From assembly GCA_052386455.1 (NCBI GenBank), contig JBQTKD010000090.1:1-20430 (forward strand): DNA of 20,430 bases, given 5' to 3'. A program made the translations under genes and the position numbers. This document shows, piece by piece, positions 1 through 6,858 of the stretch (its first letter is position 1; every line of letters starts with the position of its first letter). Below the pieces are notes generated by a model. That model was not told where the DNA came from. It saw nothing but the letters and a program-made list of their open reading frames with translations, and searched no databases. This stretch comes from JBQTKD01 sp052386455. Its GTDB lineage: Bacteria > Actinomycetota > Actinomycetes > Sporichthyales > Sporichthyaceae.

Positions 1-20
1 CCTACGAGTGGCCTCGTAGG
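1..20. terminator. Perfect 8-bp hairpin beyond the DUF6758 gene
   Basis: CCTACGAG and CTCGTAGG are exact reverse complements separated by the tetraloop TGGC. The hairpin lies 27 bases beyond the stop codon of the leftward gene ending at 48, so it may terminate that transcript or one entering from the left. No T-run follows on either strand, so intrinsic termination is not assured; it could equally be a repeat or a protein-binding palindrome cut by the window edge. Confidence 0.4.
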
Positions 21-47
21 GCGCGAAACGGTACAGAGGATGCGTGT

Positions 48-695
48 TCAGCCGGCGCGGCGGGCCGTCGGATCCAGGCGCGGGGACAGTGCGCCGAGCG
101 GGACTTCGAGTTCGCTGGGTGCATCGCGTAGGTCGACGAGCCGAAGTTGGTCGAAGACGAGTGCGCCCGCACCCGCGGGCCACATGATCAGCCAGAGCCA
201 CACGCCGAGGGCCTCGCCGACGTAGACGGCCCGGTCGCCCGAGTCGATGCTCCACAGCGCGGTCGGGTGACCGCCGACGTGGATGCGTGCCTGCGGGCCG
301 GTCGTCGTGGCGATCCGCTCGCCGGGGTCCGGGCCGGGCAGGCCGGCCCAGCTCGCGCCGAGGCCCACACCGGGCTCTTCGGCAACGACCATCAACTCCG
401 AGAAGCCACCCAGCGGATTCGGTCCGCCGAGGGCGACCAGCGAGGCCCGGGCGCCGCTGCGCTCGTCTCCGGCCCAGGTGAAGCCGGAGGCCAGCCACCC
501 GGTCGGCAGCGGCCACGGCAGCCAGAACGGGACCCGCGCGCCCTTCATCGCCGCGGCCACGCGGTCGTGCGTGGGCAGAACGCTCGGGTGGAGCGGTTCG
601 ACGTCTCCGTCCGCGTCGCACCGCCAGGCGTTCGACCAGATCCCCGGCGCTCGGACCAGCCCGCCGCAGCGCGCGCACGTGGGATGACCGGTCAC
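48..695 (-). CDS. DUF6758 family protein with N-terminal zinc-ribbon-like motif
   Basis: A 215-residue protein of unknown function that matches the actinobacterial DUF6758 family as I remember it. The N-terminus has CARCGG (C7, C10) followed by WRCDADG (C26), which resembles a degenerate zinc ribbon. Next come the family-typical runs PFWLPWPLPTGW, AGDERSGARAS, NPLGG and EEPGVGLGASWAG. Near residues 163-180 there is one hydrophobic stretch (VWLWLIMWPAGAGALVF) that could sit in a membrane or a protein core. The start is GTG at 695, supported by GGGAGG five bases upstream. It diverges from the Nudix-trmB pair across an 86-bp gap. No biochemical role is known to me. Confidence 0.85.
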   Translation of the reverse strand: MTGHPTCARCGGLVRAPGIWSNAWRCDADGDVEPLHPSVLPTHDRVAAAMKGARVPFWLPWPLPTGWLASGFTWAGDERSGARASLVALGGPNPLGGFSELMVVAEEPGVGLGASWAGLPGPDPGERIATTTGPQARIHVGGHPTALWSIDSGDRAVYVGEALGVWLWLIMWPAGAGALVFDQLRLVDLRDAPSELEVPLGALSPRLDPTARRAG

Positions 696-781
696 GTCAA
701 CCTCCCGAGGGGCCGTGTCGTCCCCCGACGCTCCTCCACCCCACCGGGGGAGTCAAGGGGAACTGAGAAGCTGGGAGCGTG

Positions 782-1183
782 ATGGGGACACGGGTGCCGT
801 GCGTGGGCGCGGTGGTTCACGACGATGCGCACCGGTTGCTGGTGATCCGCCGGGCCAACCCGCCCGGCGCCGGGCTCTGGTCCATCCCGGGCGGCCGGGT
901 AGAGCCCGGCGAGAGCGACGTCGAAGCCGTGGATCGGGAGGTTCTCGAGGAGACGGGGCTGCGGGTGATGGTGGGGATGTTCGTCGGCAGCGTGGTGCTG
1001 CCCGGCCTCGACGGGGTGCAGTACGACGTGCGGGACTACGCGTGCGCGGTCGTCGGCGGCCGGCTGCAGGCCGGCTGCGACGCCAGCGACGCGCGCTGGG
1101 TCGACCGCGAAGAGCTGTTCGCGCTCGACACCACACCGCAGCTCGTCGACACCCTGGAGCGCTGGGGCGTGCTGCCCACATGA
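782..1183 (+). CDS. Nudix hydrolase
   Basis: A compact 133-residue single-domain Nudix hydrolase, expected to cleave a nucleoside diphosphate linked to another group. The full Nudix box is present at about residues 38-60: GG, then E six residues later, seven residues, then REVLEETGL, with all metal-binding glutamates intact. The preceding strand (LLVIRRANPPGAGLWSIPGG) is typical of MutT-like members. A GTG lies at 779 immediately before ATG 782. GGGAG at 773-777 is too close to 779, so I prefer 782. The stop overlaps the trmB start as ATGA, indicating translational coupling. Substrate is not predictable; an 8-oxo-dGTP or NADH pyrophosphatase role would be a guess. Confidence 0.9.
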   Translation: MGTRVPCVGAVVHDDAHRLLVIRRANPPGAGLWSIPGGRVEPGESDVEAVDREVLEETGLRVMVGMFVGSVVLPGLDGVQYDVRDYACAVVGGRLQAGCDASDARWVDREELFALDTTPQLVDTLERWGVLPT

Positions 1184-1803
1184 GCAACGAGTTCGTTCCG
1201 CGCAGCTGGCGCAACCGCGGCCGGATGCCCGAGGGCAAGACCGAACGCCTCGCAGCACACGCCGAAAATCTGGGCCTGCCCAACCCGGAGGCCGCGGCCG
1301 CGTGGGCACCCGAGGTGCTCGACATCGGCTTCGGGTACGGCGAATCCCTCGCCGCACTCGCCACCGCACACCCCGATCGGCGCATCCTCGGCGTCGAGGT
1401 CCACAAGCCCGGTCAGCTGCGCGCCATGGACCGCCTCGTCGAGGCGGGTGCGGACAACGTACGGATCCTCGCCGCCGACATCGTCGCGCTGCTGCCGGTT
1501 CTCGAGCCGGCCTCGCTCCAGCTGGTGCAGGGGTTCCACCCGGACCCCTGGCCGAAGCGCCGCCACGCTGCCCGCCGCCTCTTCGGCCCCGTGGTGCTCG
1601 GCAGACTCTGCGAAGTCCTCGCCCCCGGAGGCCTGTTCCACCTCGTCGTGGACGACGACACCTATGCCGCAGCCGCCGCCGAGTGCGCCGCGGCGCTTCC
1701 ACTGCGCACCGTGCCCGCCCCGCCGGTCCCCGAGACCAAGTACGGCCGGCGTGCCATCGCGGCCGGGCGCACCGTGCACTCGCTGGCCTGGCAGCGAATC
1801 TGA
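1180..1803 (+). CDS. trmB: tRNA (guanine-46-N7)-methyltransferase TrmB
   Basis: A 207-residue SAM-dependent enzyme that methylates N7 of guanine 46 in the tRNA variable loop. The SAM-binding motif is VLDIGFGYGES (47-57), followed by an acidic strand end (GVEVH, 71-75) and AADIV (98-102). The family signature FHPDPWPKRRH (119-129) and the C-terminal ETKYGRRAIAAGRTV (185-199) are both present. The N-terminus is shorter than in the E. coli enzyme but keeps the usual FVPRSWRNRGRM entry. ATG 1180 overlaps the Nudix stop. The final codons and stop lie inside a perfect inverted repeat shared with the convergent gene. Confidence 0.95.
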   Translation: MSNEFVPRSWRNRGRMPEGKTERLAAHAENLGLPNPEAAAAWAPEVLDIGFGYGESLAALATAHPDRRILGVEVHKPGQLRAMDRLVEAGADNVRILAADIVALLPVLEPASLQLVQGFHPDPWPKRRHAARRLFGPVVLGRLCEVLAPGGLFHLVVDDDTYAAAAAECAAALPLRTVPAPPVPETKYGRRAIAAGRTVHSLAWQRI

Positions 1804-1819
1804 CGTAACGTCAGATTCG
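1795..1819. terminator. 25-bp inverted repeat holding two convergent stop codons
   Basis: CGAATCTGACGT (1795-1806) and ACGTCAGATTCG (1808-1819) are exact reverse complements around a single A. The TGA of trmB (1801-1803) and the TGA of the leftward methyltransferase (1813-1811) occupy symmetric positions, and both proteins end in Arg-Ile encoded by CGAATC. A near loop-free 12-bp symmetry between convergent genes could act as a bidirectional stop for RNA polymerase or as a protein site. There is no T-tract. As RNA, the hairpin would have to open a few central pairs. Confidence 0.6.
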
Positions 1820-2638
1820 AGTCCAGGCAGCGGTCATCGGCGGGACGAACATCGTGGCGTGGGCCGCGGAAAGCTCCGCAGTCAGCCGGGCCTCCAGCGT
1901 GTCGATGTCGACGTCTGCGGCGGTGGCCGTTCCCGTCTGCTCCAGCAACGGCAGCACCCCACGAATGACGTTGGACCAGAACCACACCGGAGCGTCGGCC
2001 GCCGTCCAGGTACCGAGCCAGGCGCGTAGCGTCGGAGTGGGCAGGCCGGCCGCGTGGAAGAACTCCGGAAAGCGGGGACCCATCTGCTGTTCGGCCCCCA
2101 CCGCGTCGATCATCCCCCGCACCCACGCGGTCACCAGGTCCCACAGCGGAGTCCCCGGAATCGCATACGGGTAGTACATGTCCGGCTCGAAGAACCACAG
2201 CACGGTGCCCGGAGGTGCCTCGGCGCACGCCCGCAGGACCTCCATCCGCTCCGGCGTCCACATGAGGATGAGCCGCCCGACGATCGCGTCGACCCTCGGC
2301 CGATCCGCGAGAATCTTGCCCAGCGACGCCACGTCGGCCTCGAGGACCGTCACGTTGTCCAGGCCCTCGGCCGCGATCCGCCGGCGTGCCAACTCCACCG
2401 AGGCCGGGTTGCGTTCCAGCCCCAGCACCGATCCGCCGGGCCCGACCAGACGCGCCGCGAGCATCGCCATGTCCCCGGCGCCGGTGCCGAGTTCGACGAC
2501 GTGCATCCCCGGCGCCAGCCCGGCGGAGGTCAGTGTCTCCGCCGAGAACGCCTCGAGCAGCCGCGACTGCGCAATCAGCCGCCGCTCCTCCTCGACGCGA
2601 TCCGAGTCCAGGGCATAGGTGCCGATCTCGTCGCTCAT
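1811..2638 (-). CDS. Class I SAM-dependent methyltransferase
   Basis: A 275-residue methyltransferase. Motif I is VVELGTGAGD (about 47-56). Next come an acidic loop after strand 2 (GLERNPASVELARRR, about 84-98), VTVLEADVAS as the adenine-contacting strand, and VDAIVGRLILMW as motif post-II. The fold is of the Methyltransf_11/25 type seen in small-molecule and polyketide methyltransferases. The C-terminal half carries Trp/Phe-rich segments (WFFEPDMYYPYAIPG) suggesting a lidded, hydrophobic substrate pocket. ATG 2638 has a GAGGCGAG Shine-Dalgarno region. The gene stands alone, convergent with trmB and divergent from the frameshifted gene at 2774. Substrate unknown. Confidence 0.85.
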   Translation of the reverse strand: MSDEIGTYALDSDRVEEERRLIAQSRLLEAFSAETLTSAGLAPGMHVVELGTGAGDMAMLAARLVGPGGSVLGLERNPASVELARRRIAAEGLDNVTVLEADVASLGKILADRPRVDAIVGRLILMWTPERMEVLRACAEAPPGTVLWFFEPDMYYPYAIPGTPLWDLVTAWVRGMIDAVGAEQQMGPRFPEFFHAAGLPTPTLRAWLGTWTAADAPVWFWSNVIRGVLPLLEQTGTATAADVDIDTLEARLTAELSAAHATMFVPPMTAAWTRI

Positions 2639-2773
2639 GGAACTCGCCTCTCGCGCGGCAGTCGCGGTGATCTCTGCGTTTCTATCCGATCGCCTCGATC
2701 TCGACGGACGTGGGTACGCACTCGGCCGCCGACGCGTTGGTGGAGCGGAGCTACGGCCTGCCCCGCAAGTGAT

Positions 2774-3678
2774 ATGAACGCGCGCATGATCCCTTGGCGA
2801 CGGATCGCGCTCGGCGTTGGGCTGAGCGTGATCGCGGTGTGGGCAGTGGTCTCCGTTCGGACGGTTCTGGAGCAGCGGGAGCTCGGCCAGGGCGCCGCAA
2901 ACCCGACAGACGATCCGCAGTCGATCGCGCTCAGCCGGTCGATGTTGGACGGGCTGGTGTTGCCTTCGGACATCGTGCGAGACCCCTACGGGACCGCCTG
3001 CGCCTGTACGAGACCGACCTGTGCGTCTCCGGCGCGCGCTACAGCCCGGAGAGTCTCGGCGATGCCGTGGGCGCGGCTCTGGAGAAGGCCGGGGCGCGCA
3101 GTCGGGACGAGGACTGCGCCTACGAGGCGTCCAGGCTCGGAGTCGACTGTCGCTCGCTCTACTCCTACGGAGGCGTGGACATCGTGGTGCTGGCGGGCGA
3201 CGCGTCCGGATTGACGCAGCGCGCCGTTCCCACGTTCCTTTCCGCTCGGATCGTCACCATCGAGGGACCGGAGGCACGGCAGCTCCCGCTCGGCGATTGG
3301 CCCACTCTCGGTCTTGTCCCCGAAGGCTGGGCGGCCGTGCCATGTATCGCCTCGATCGAAGACGGGTGCCTGAAGTACGAAGGCGAAATCGCAGGAGACC
3401 TGACGATGGATCAGGCTGCGGACGCGCTGCGCACCACCTGGGCGACTCACGGCTACCGCATCGACGACGACCGCTGCGACGGCTTCCTCGACCAGGCAGG
3501 CGGAACCACGCCAGGATGCAGCTTCGCCCTCGTGCGCTATCGCGAAACCGGCGGCCGCGCTCGCCTGCAGGTTCTGGCACGGCTTGTCCCCGGTCCCACC
3601 GGCGGCTACGTGGCGTCGTTCGCCACTCTCGTCCAGGGCGCGCCCGCGACCCCGGCACCTGGCACTCCAACTTTGTAG
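2774..3678 (+). CDS. Membrane-anchored protein of unknown function, broken by a one-base frameshift
   Basis: I do not recognise this family. The N-terminal part, read from ATG 2774 (or ATG 2786), begins MNARMIPWRR and has one transmembrane helix (about residues 10-28, IALGVGLSVIAVWAVVSV). It continues to SDIVRDPYG in one frame. From about 2992 the coherent protein (DRLRLYETDLCVSG onward) lies one frame back. Adding one G to the GGG at 2990-2992 gives an uninterrupted 301-residue protein with a short inside tail, one anchor and an exported Cys-containing domain (ETDLCVSG, RDEDCAYEAS, GVDCRS, ASIEDGCLKYEG, DDDRCDGF, PGCSFALV). The even number of cysteines suits disulfides outside the cell. As sequenced the gene is broken; it may be a sequencing error or a true pseudogene. 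Start choice is weak because no clear ribosome site precedes it. Confidence 0.65.
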
Positions 3679-3705
3679 AACTATTGCTCGACAAACACTC
3701 ATACT

Positions 3706-3721
3706 TCGAACATTGGTTCGA
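3706..3721 (+). promoter_or_regulatory. LexA (SOS) box upstream of the 13E12 HNH gene
   Basis: TCGAAC, ATTG, GTTCGA is an exact match to the actinobacterial/mycobacterial SOS box (TCGAAC-N4-GTTCGA). It ends 10 bases before ATG 3732 and overlaps the first bases of the putative -10 element GATAAT (3720-3725), the placement expected for a repressor that blocks RNA polymerase. Members of the 13E12 family in Mycobacterium tuberculosis are known LexA-regulated genes, so site and gene agree. The surrounding 60 bases are distinctly AT-richer than the rest of the window. Confidence 0.88.
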
Positions 3722-3725
3722 TAAT
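3720..3725 (+). promoter_or_regulatory. Putative -10 element giving a leaderless mRNA
   Basis: GATAAT lies six bases before ATG 3732, so transcription would start at or very near the A of the start codon. No purine-rich ribosome site precedes the ATG (the sequence is TAGCCC). Leaderless transcripts of this geometry are common in actinobacteria. No convincing -35 hexamer is visible. The element is inferred from spacing and similarity to TANNNT. Confidence 0.5.
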
Positions 3726-3731
3726 TAGCCC

Positions 3732-5033
3732 ATGTTGTTTGTGCGCCCCGACCTCCCCGCGACCGACGCCTGCGCCCTCGATCCCGAGGTGGCGTGGGAG
3801 GCGCGCAAGGGCGAGCTGATCGAGCAGGATGCGGAGTTGGCGCGGGAAATCGCGCGGCTGCAGGGCGCGCAGGTCGCGGTGCGGGCAGCGCTGATGTGGG
3901 AGGGCGCGGTGCACGCCGGGCCGGCCGACACCGCGCTCGACCACGAGCTGCGCTCGCTGCGCGCCGACCTCGCGTTGCGGCTGCGCTCATCGGAGGACTT
4001 CTGCGCTGCCCGCCTGGACGAGGCCTCGGATCTGTTCACCCGCCTCCCCCGGACCCTGGCCGCGCTGCAGGCCGGAGACATCGACCTCTACAAGGCCGGG
4101 ATCGTACGAGACCAGACCATGAACCTGACCGTCGAGCAGTGCCACCAGATCGAGCGCGGCCTGGTGCCCCGCGCCGCGCACCTGAACCCGGCCGGGCTGC
4201 GCCGCGCCACTCGCCGCGCCGTGGAGCGCATGGACAAGGACGCGACCACCAAGCGCGCCAAGGCCGCCGAGAAGGAGCGCGGGGTGTGGCTGCGCGAGGC
4301 CGGCGACGGCATGTACGACCTGCACGCCCACCTGCCGGCGGTCGAGGCGATCTCGATCTACGGCGTCGTCGACACCCTCGCCCACGCCACCAAGAAGTGT
4401 CTGGAAGCCGGGGACGAGCGGAGCATCGCCAACCTCCGCGCCGACGCCCTGTACGACCTGGTCGTCCGTCCGAACGGCGAGCAGCGCGTCGGGTACGAGA
4501 TCGGCGTCGTCGTCCCCGCGGGCACCCTGCTCGGGCTCGACGACGCGGACGGGTATCTGCCCGGCCACGGCCCCATCCCGGCCGCGCTGTGCCGCGAGCT
4601 CGCCGCCGACAACGCGTGGCGGCGCATCCTCACCGACCCGACGACCGGTCACGTCCTCGACCTCAGCGCCTCGCGCTACGCCCCGTCGGACCGCCTCGCC
4701 GCCTTCGTCCGCACCCGGGACCAGCACTGCCGCTGGCCTGGCTGCCGCGGCCGCATCGACCACTCCGAGATCGACCACACCGTCGAGTTCGCCATCGGCG
4801 GCCAGACCATCCGGATCAACCTCAGCCTTTTGTGCCGCCGACACCATCGGATCAAGCACCTCGAGGGCTGGGACCTGATCCAGCACACCGACGGGTCCGG
4901 AACCCTCACCTTCCTCACCCCGACCGGGCAGATGTTCCGCACCCGCCCACCAGACCCGTTCACCGGCGAAGACCCCGACCCCGAAGACCTCACCCCGCGC
5001 CGGGCGGCGATACCCGACGTCCCGCCCTTCTGA
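3732..5033 (+). CDS. 13E12 repeat family protein, DUF222 plus C-terminal HNH endonuclease
   Basis: A 433-residue member of the DUF222/13E12 family, abundant and repetitive in actinobacterial genomes. Residues about 10-300 form the helical DUF222 region (EVAWEARKGELIEQDAELAREI; GDIDLYKAGIVRDQT). The C-terminus holds an HNH nuclease fold with CRWPGC (C333, C337), the DH pair in SEIDH (D347, H348), GGQT and N362. Then comes LCRRHHRIKH (C367, H370, H371). Metal and catalytic residues appear intact, so nuclease activity is plausible. The family has been suggested to be mobile or DNA-damage related; its exact role is not settled. It sits behind a perfect LexA box and a leaderless-type promoter and is followed by a hairpin at 5032-5055. 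The gene is complete for the family. Confidence 0.92.
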   Translation: MLFVRPDLPATDACALDPEVAWEARKGELIEQDAELAREIARLQGAQVAVRAALMWEGAVHAGPADTALDHELRSLRADLALRLRSSEDFCAARLDEASDLFTRLPRTLAALQAGDIDLYKAGIVRDQTMNLTVEQCHQIERGLVPRAAHLNPAGLRRATRRAVERMDKDATTKRAKAAEKERGVWLREAGDGMYDLHAHLPAVEAISIYGVVDTLAHATKKCLEAGDERSIANLRADALYDLVVRPNGEQRVGYEIGVVVPAGTLLGLDDADGYLPGHGPIPAALCRELAADNAWRRILTDPTTGHVLDLSASRYAPSDRLAAFVRTRDQHCRWPGCRGRIDHSEIDHTVEFAIGGQTIRINLSLLCRRHHRIKHLEGWDLIQHTDGSGTLTFLTPTGQMFRTRPPDPFTGEDPDPEDLTPRRAAIPDVPPF

Positions 5034-5055
5034 AACGCCTGCGTCAGGCGCTTTC
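5032..5055 (+). terminator. Terminator-like hairpin after the HNH gene
   Basis: CGCCTG (5036-5041) and CAGGCG (5045-5050) form a six-pair stem with loop CGT. GAAA before it and TTTC after it can extend the stem, with one bulged C (5051). The hairpin begins within the stop codon region. The TTT tail is short, so intrinsic termination may be partial. Confidence 0.55.
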
Positions 5056-5151
5056 GAACAGGCTTTGCCGAGCGGCTATGACCATTGGTAGATGCTGCCC
5101 GCCCAGGTAGCGTCCAGGCTCTCAACCGTGACGAGCCGGGAGAGTCGTGCC

Positions 5152-6858
5152 GTGACGAACCTGTCGGAGTTCCGCGACCGGGCGAACGTCGCCGCACACG
5201 CGCTGCGCCCGGCCGACATCGGTCCGACCTCGCTGCCCACCGGCACGGTGACCTTCCTGCTCACCGACATCGAAGGCTCGACGCCCCGCTGGGACCTCGA
5301 CCCCACCGCCATGGCCCCGGCCGTCGCCCGGCACTTGGAGATTCTGGACGCGGCCGTGCTCGGCCACGCGGGAGTCCGCCCGATGGAGCAAGGCGAAGGG
5401 GACAGCATGGTCGCGGCGTTCGCGCGCGCGTCCGACGCCGTCGCTGCGGCGCTGGCCGCGCAGTTCGCGCTGACGGAGGAGGACTGGCCCGCCGGGGCCG
5501 AGATTCGAGTCCGCATGGCCCTGCACACCGGCGAGGCCCAGCTGCGCGACGGGCTGTACTACGTCGGACCGAGCATCATCCGCTGCGCCCGGCTGCGGGC
5601 CCTGGCCGACGGCGGGCAGGTGCTCGCCTCCCACGCAACCGCACTCCTGCTGCGCGACGACCTGCCGCCCGAGGCCGGTCTGCTGCCACTGGGCGCACAT
5701 CAACTCAAGGGGCTGCGCGAGCCCGAGCGGATCTTCGCCCTCACCCACCCGCGGCTGCCAGCGGCAGCTACCCGACTTTCCGGCGCCGTGGCGAATCTGC
5801 CGGCCCAGCTCACCAGCTTCGTGGGACGAGCGACCGAACTGGGCGAGATCGCCGCCGCGCTCGAGGAGCATCGGCTGGTGACGCTGGTCGGGCCCGGCGG
5901 GTGCGGCAAGACCCGGCTGGCCGCCGAGGCCGCCCGCGCCGCGGCACCCCAGCAACCCGATGGCGTCTACTGGGTCGATCTGGCCACCGTCGCCGATCCC
6001 GAGCGCGTGCCCGAGGCGGTACTCGACGCCCTCGGCGTCTACGCCAAGGCCACCGTCCCCACCGTCCGCATCGTCGAGTACCTGGCCGGCCGCCGGGTGC
6101 TGCTCGTCCTCGACAACTGCGAACACGTCCGACTCGGAGCCGCCACGCTGGCGCAGGCGCTGTTGACCGGCTGCCCGGACACCACCATCGCGGCCACCAG
6201 CCGCGAACCGCTCCAGCTCGGGGCCGAGGCCGTATGGCAGGTGCAGCCGATGTCGCTGCCGCCGCATCCGGACGTTGCTCCGCCCGCCGTGCTGCGGAAT
6301 TCCGAGGCCGTCGCGCTGTTCCTGGAGCGGGCCGCCACGTCCGCGCCTGCGCTGACCGTGGACGAGCCGCTGCTGCGCACGGCGGCGGCGATCTGCACGC
6401 GGCTGGACGGCATCCCGTTGGCGATCGAGCTCGCCGCCGCTCGACTGCGGTCGCTCGTGCCCGACCGCGTGCTGGCCGGCCTCGAGCACCGGTTCCGCCT
6501 CCTCGCCGGCGGCTCGCCTACTGTGCCCGCGCGGCAGCGGACGCTGAGTGGCTGCATCGAGTGGAGCTACGACCAGCTCGACGACCGGGAGCGAGTGCTG
6601 CTGGCGCGCCTCGCCGTGTTCGTGGGCCGGTTCTCCCTCGACGACGCGCTCGCCGTGGACGCGTCGCTGGACCCGGCCGGCGCAGGCGAAGCGGACCTCC
6701 TGCTGTCCGATCTGGTCGACTGCTCGCTGGTGCGCTTCGACGCACTCGCTACCGGCTGCTGGAGACGATCCGCGAGTTCGCGCAGCTGCGACTGGAAGAC
6801 TCCGGCGAGGCGAACGCCGCGCGCACCGCACACCTACGCCGCCAACTCGACCTCGTGA
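5152..6858 (+). CDS. Large LuxR-type regulator, N-terminal part (cyclase-like and ATPase domains), ends at a frameshift
   Basis: First part of a regulator that would be 1,129 residues if one base were restored near 6744. GTG 5152 is preferred because GGGAGAG lies seven bases upstream; ATG 5092 is in frame but has no ribosome site. Residues 31-190 form a class III cyclase-like domain: FLLTDIEGST (metal Asp39), GEGDSM (Asp84), RMALHTGEA. The transition-state Asn is Ile143, though Arg147 remains, so cyclase activity is doubtful. Then comes an NB-ARC/AAA-type ATPase: SFVGR, Walker A GPGGCGKT (247-254), Walker B VLLVLDN (Asp321), ATSREPL and GIPLAIELAAARL. The genuine reading ends at about 6744; residues after SLVRFDA are frameshift nonsense until 6858. 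Such proteins are usually signal-integrating transcription activators. Confidence 0.8.
   Translation: MTNLSEFRDRANVAAHALRPADIGPTSLPTGTVTFLLTDIEGSTPRWDLDPTAMAPAVARHLEILDAAVLGHAGVRPMEQGEGDSMVAAFARASDAVAAALAAQFALTEEDWPAGAEIRVRMALHTGEAQLRDGLYYVGPSIIRCARLRALADGGQVLASHATALLLRDDLPPEAGLLPLGAHQLKGLREPERIFALTHPRLPAAATRLSGAVANLPAQLTSFVGRATELGEIAAALEEHRLVTLVGPGGCGKTRLAAEAARAAAPQQPDGVYWVDLATVADPERVPEAVLDALGVYAKATVPTVRIVEYLAGRRVLLVLDNCEHVRLGAATLAQALLTGCPDTTIAATSREPLQLGAEAVWQVQPMSLPPHPDVAPPAVLRNSEAVALFLERAATSAPALTVDEPLLRTAAAICTRLDGIPLAIELAAARLRSLVPDRVLAGLEHRFRLLAGGSPTVPARQRTLSGCIEWSYDQLDDRERVLLARLAVFVGRFSLDDALAVDASLDPAGAGEADLLLSDLVDCSLVRFDALATGCWRRSASSRSCDWKTPARRTPRAPHTYAANSTS

Noticed and set aside
2986..2998. 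Programmed ribosomal frameshifting as explanation of the two broken genes
   Set aside because: Neither junction (CTACGGGACC, GACGCACTCG) contains a slippery heptamer, and no stimulatory structure is evident.
2986..3990. Long minus-strand open frame (334 codons)
   Set aside because: It runs antisense across the frameshifted gene, the SOS box and the start of the HNH gene. Its Arg/Ala/Pro-rich translation shows no domain; open frames like this are common opposite GC-rich genes.
5053..5070. Second LexA-like site before the large regulator (TTTCGAACAGGC...)
   Set aside because: Only the left half TCGAAC is present; the right half reads TTTGCC, so it is not a usable SOS box.
5092..5151. Start of the large regulator at ATG 5092
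   Set aside because: No ribosome site precedes it, and the ATG overlaps a possible -10 (TAGATG, 18 bases after TTGCCG). GTG 5152 has GGGAGAG at proper distance. Not excluded outright.
5122..6831. 569-codon minus-strand open frame
   Set aside because: Complete antisense of the cyclase/ATPase region, whose protein motifs are unmistakable; the reverse translation is low-complexity Gly/Arg/Ala.
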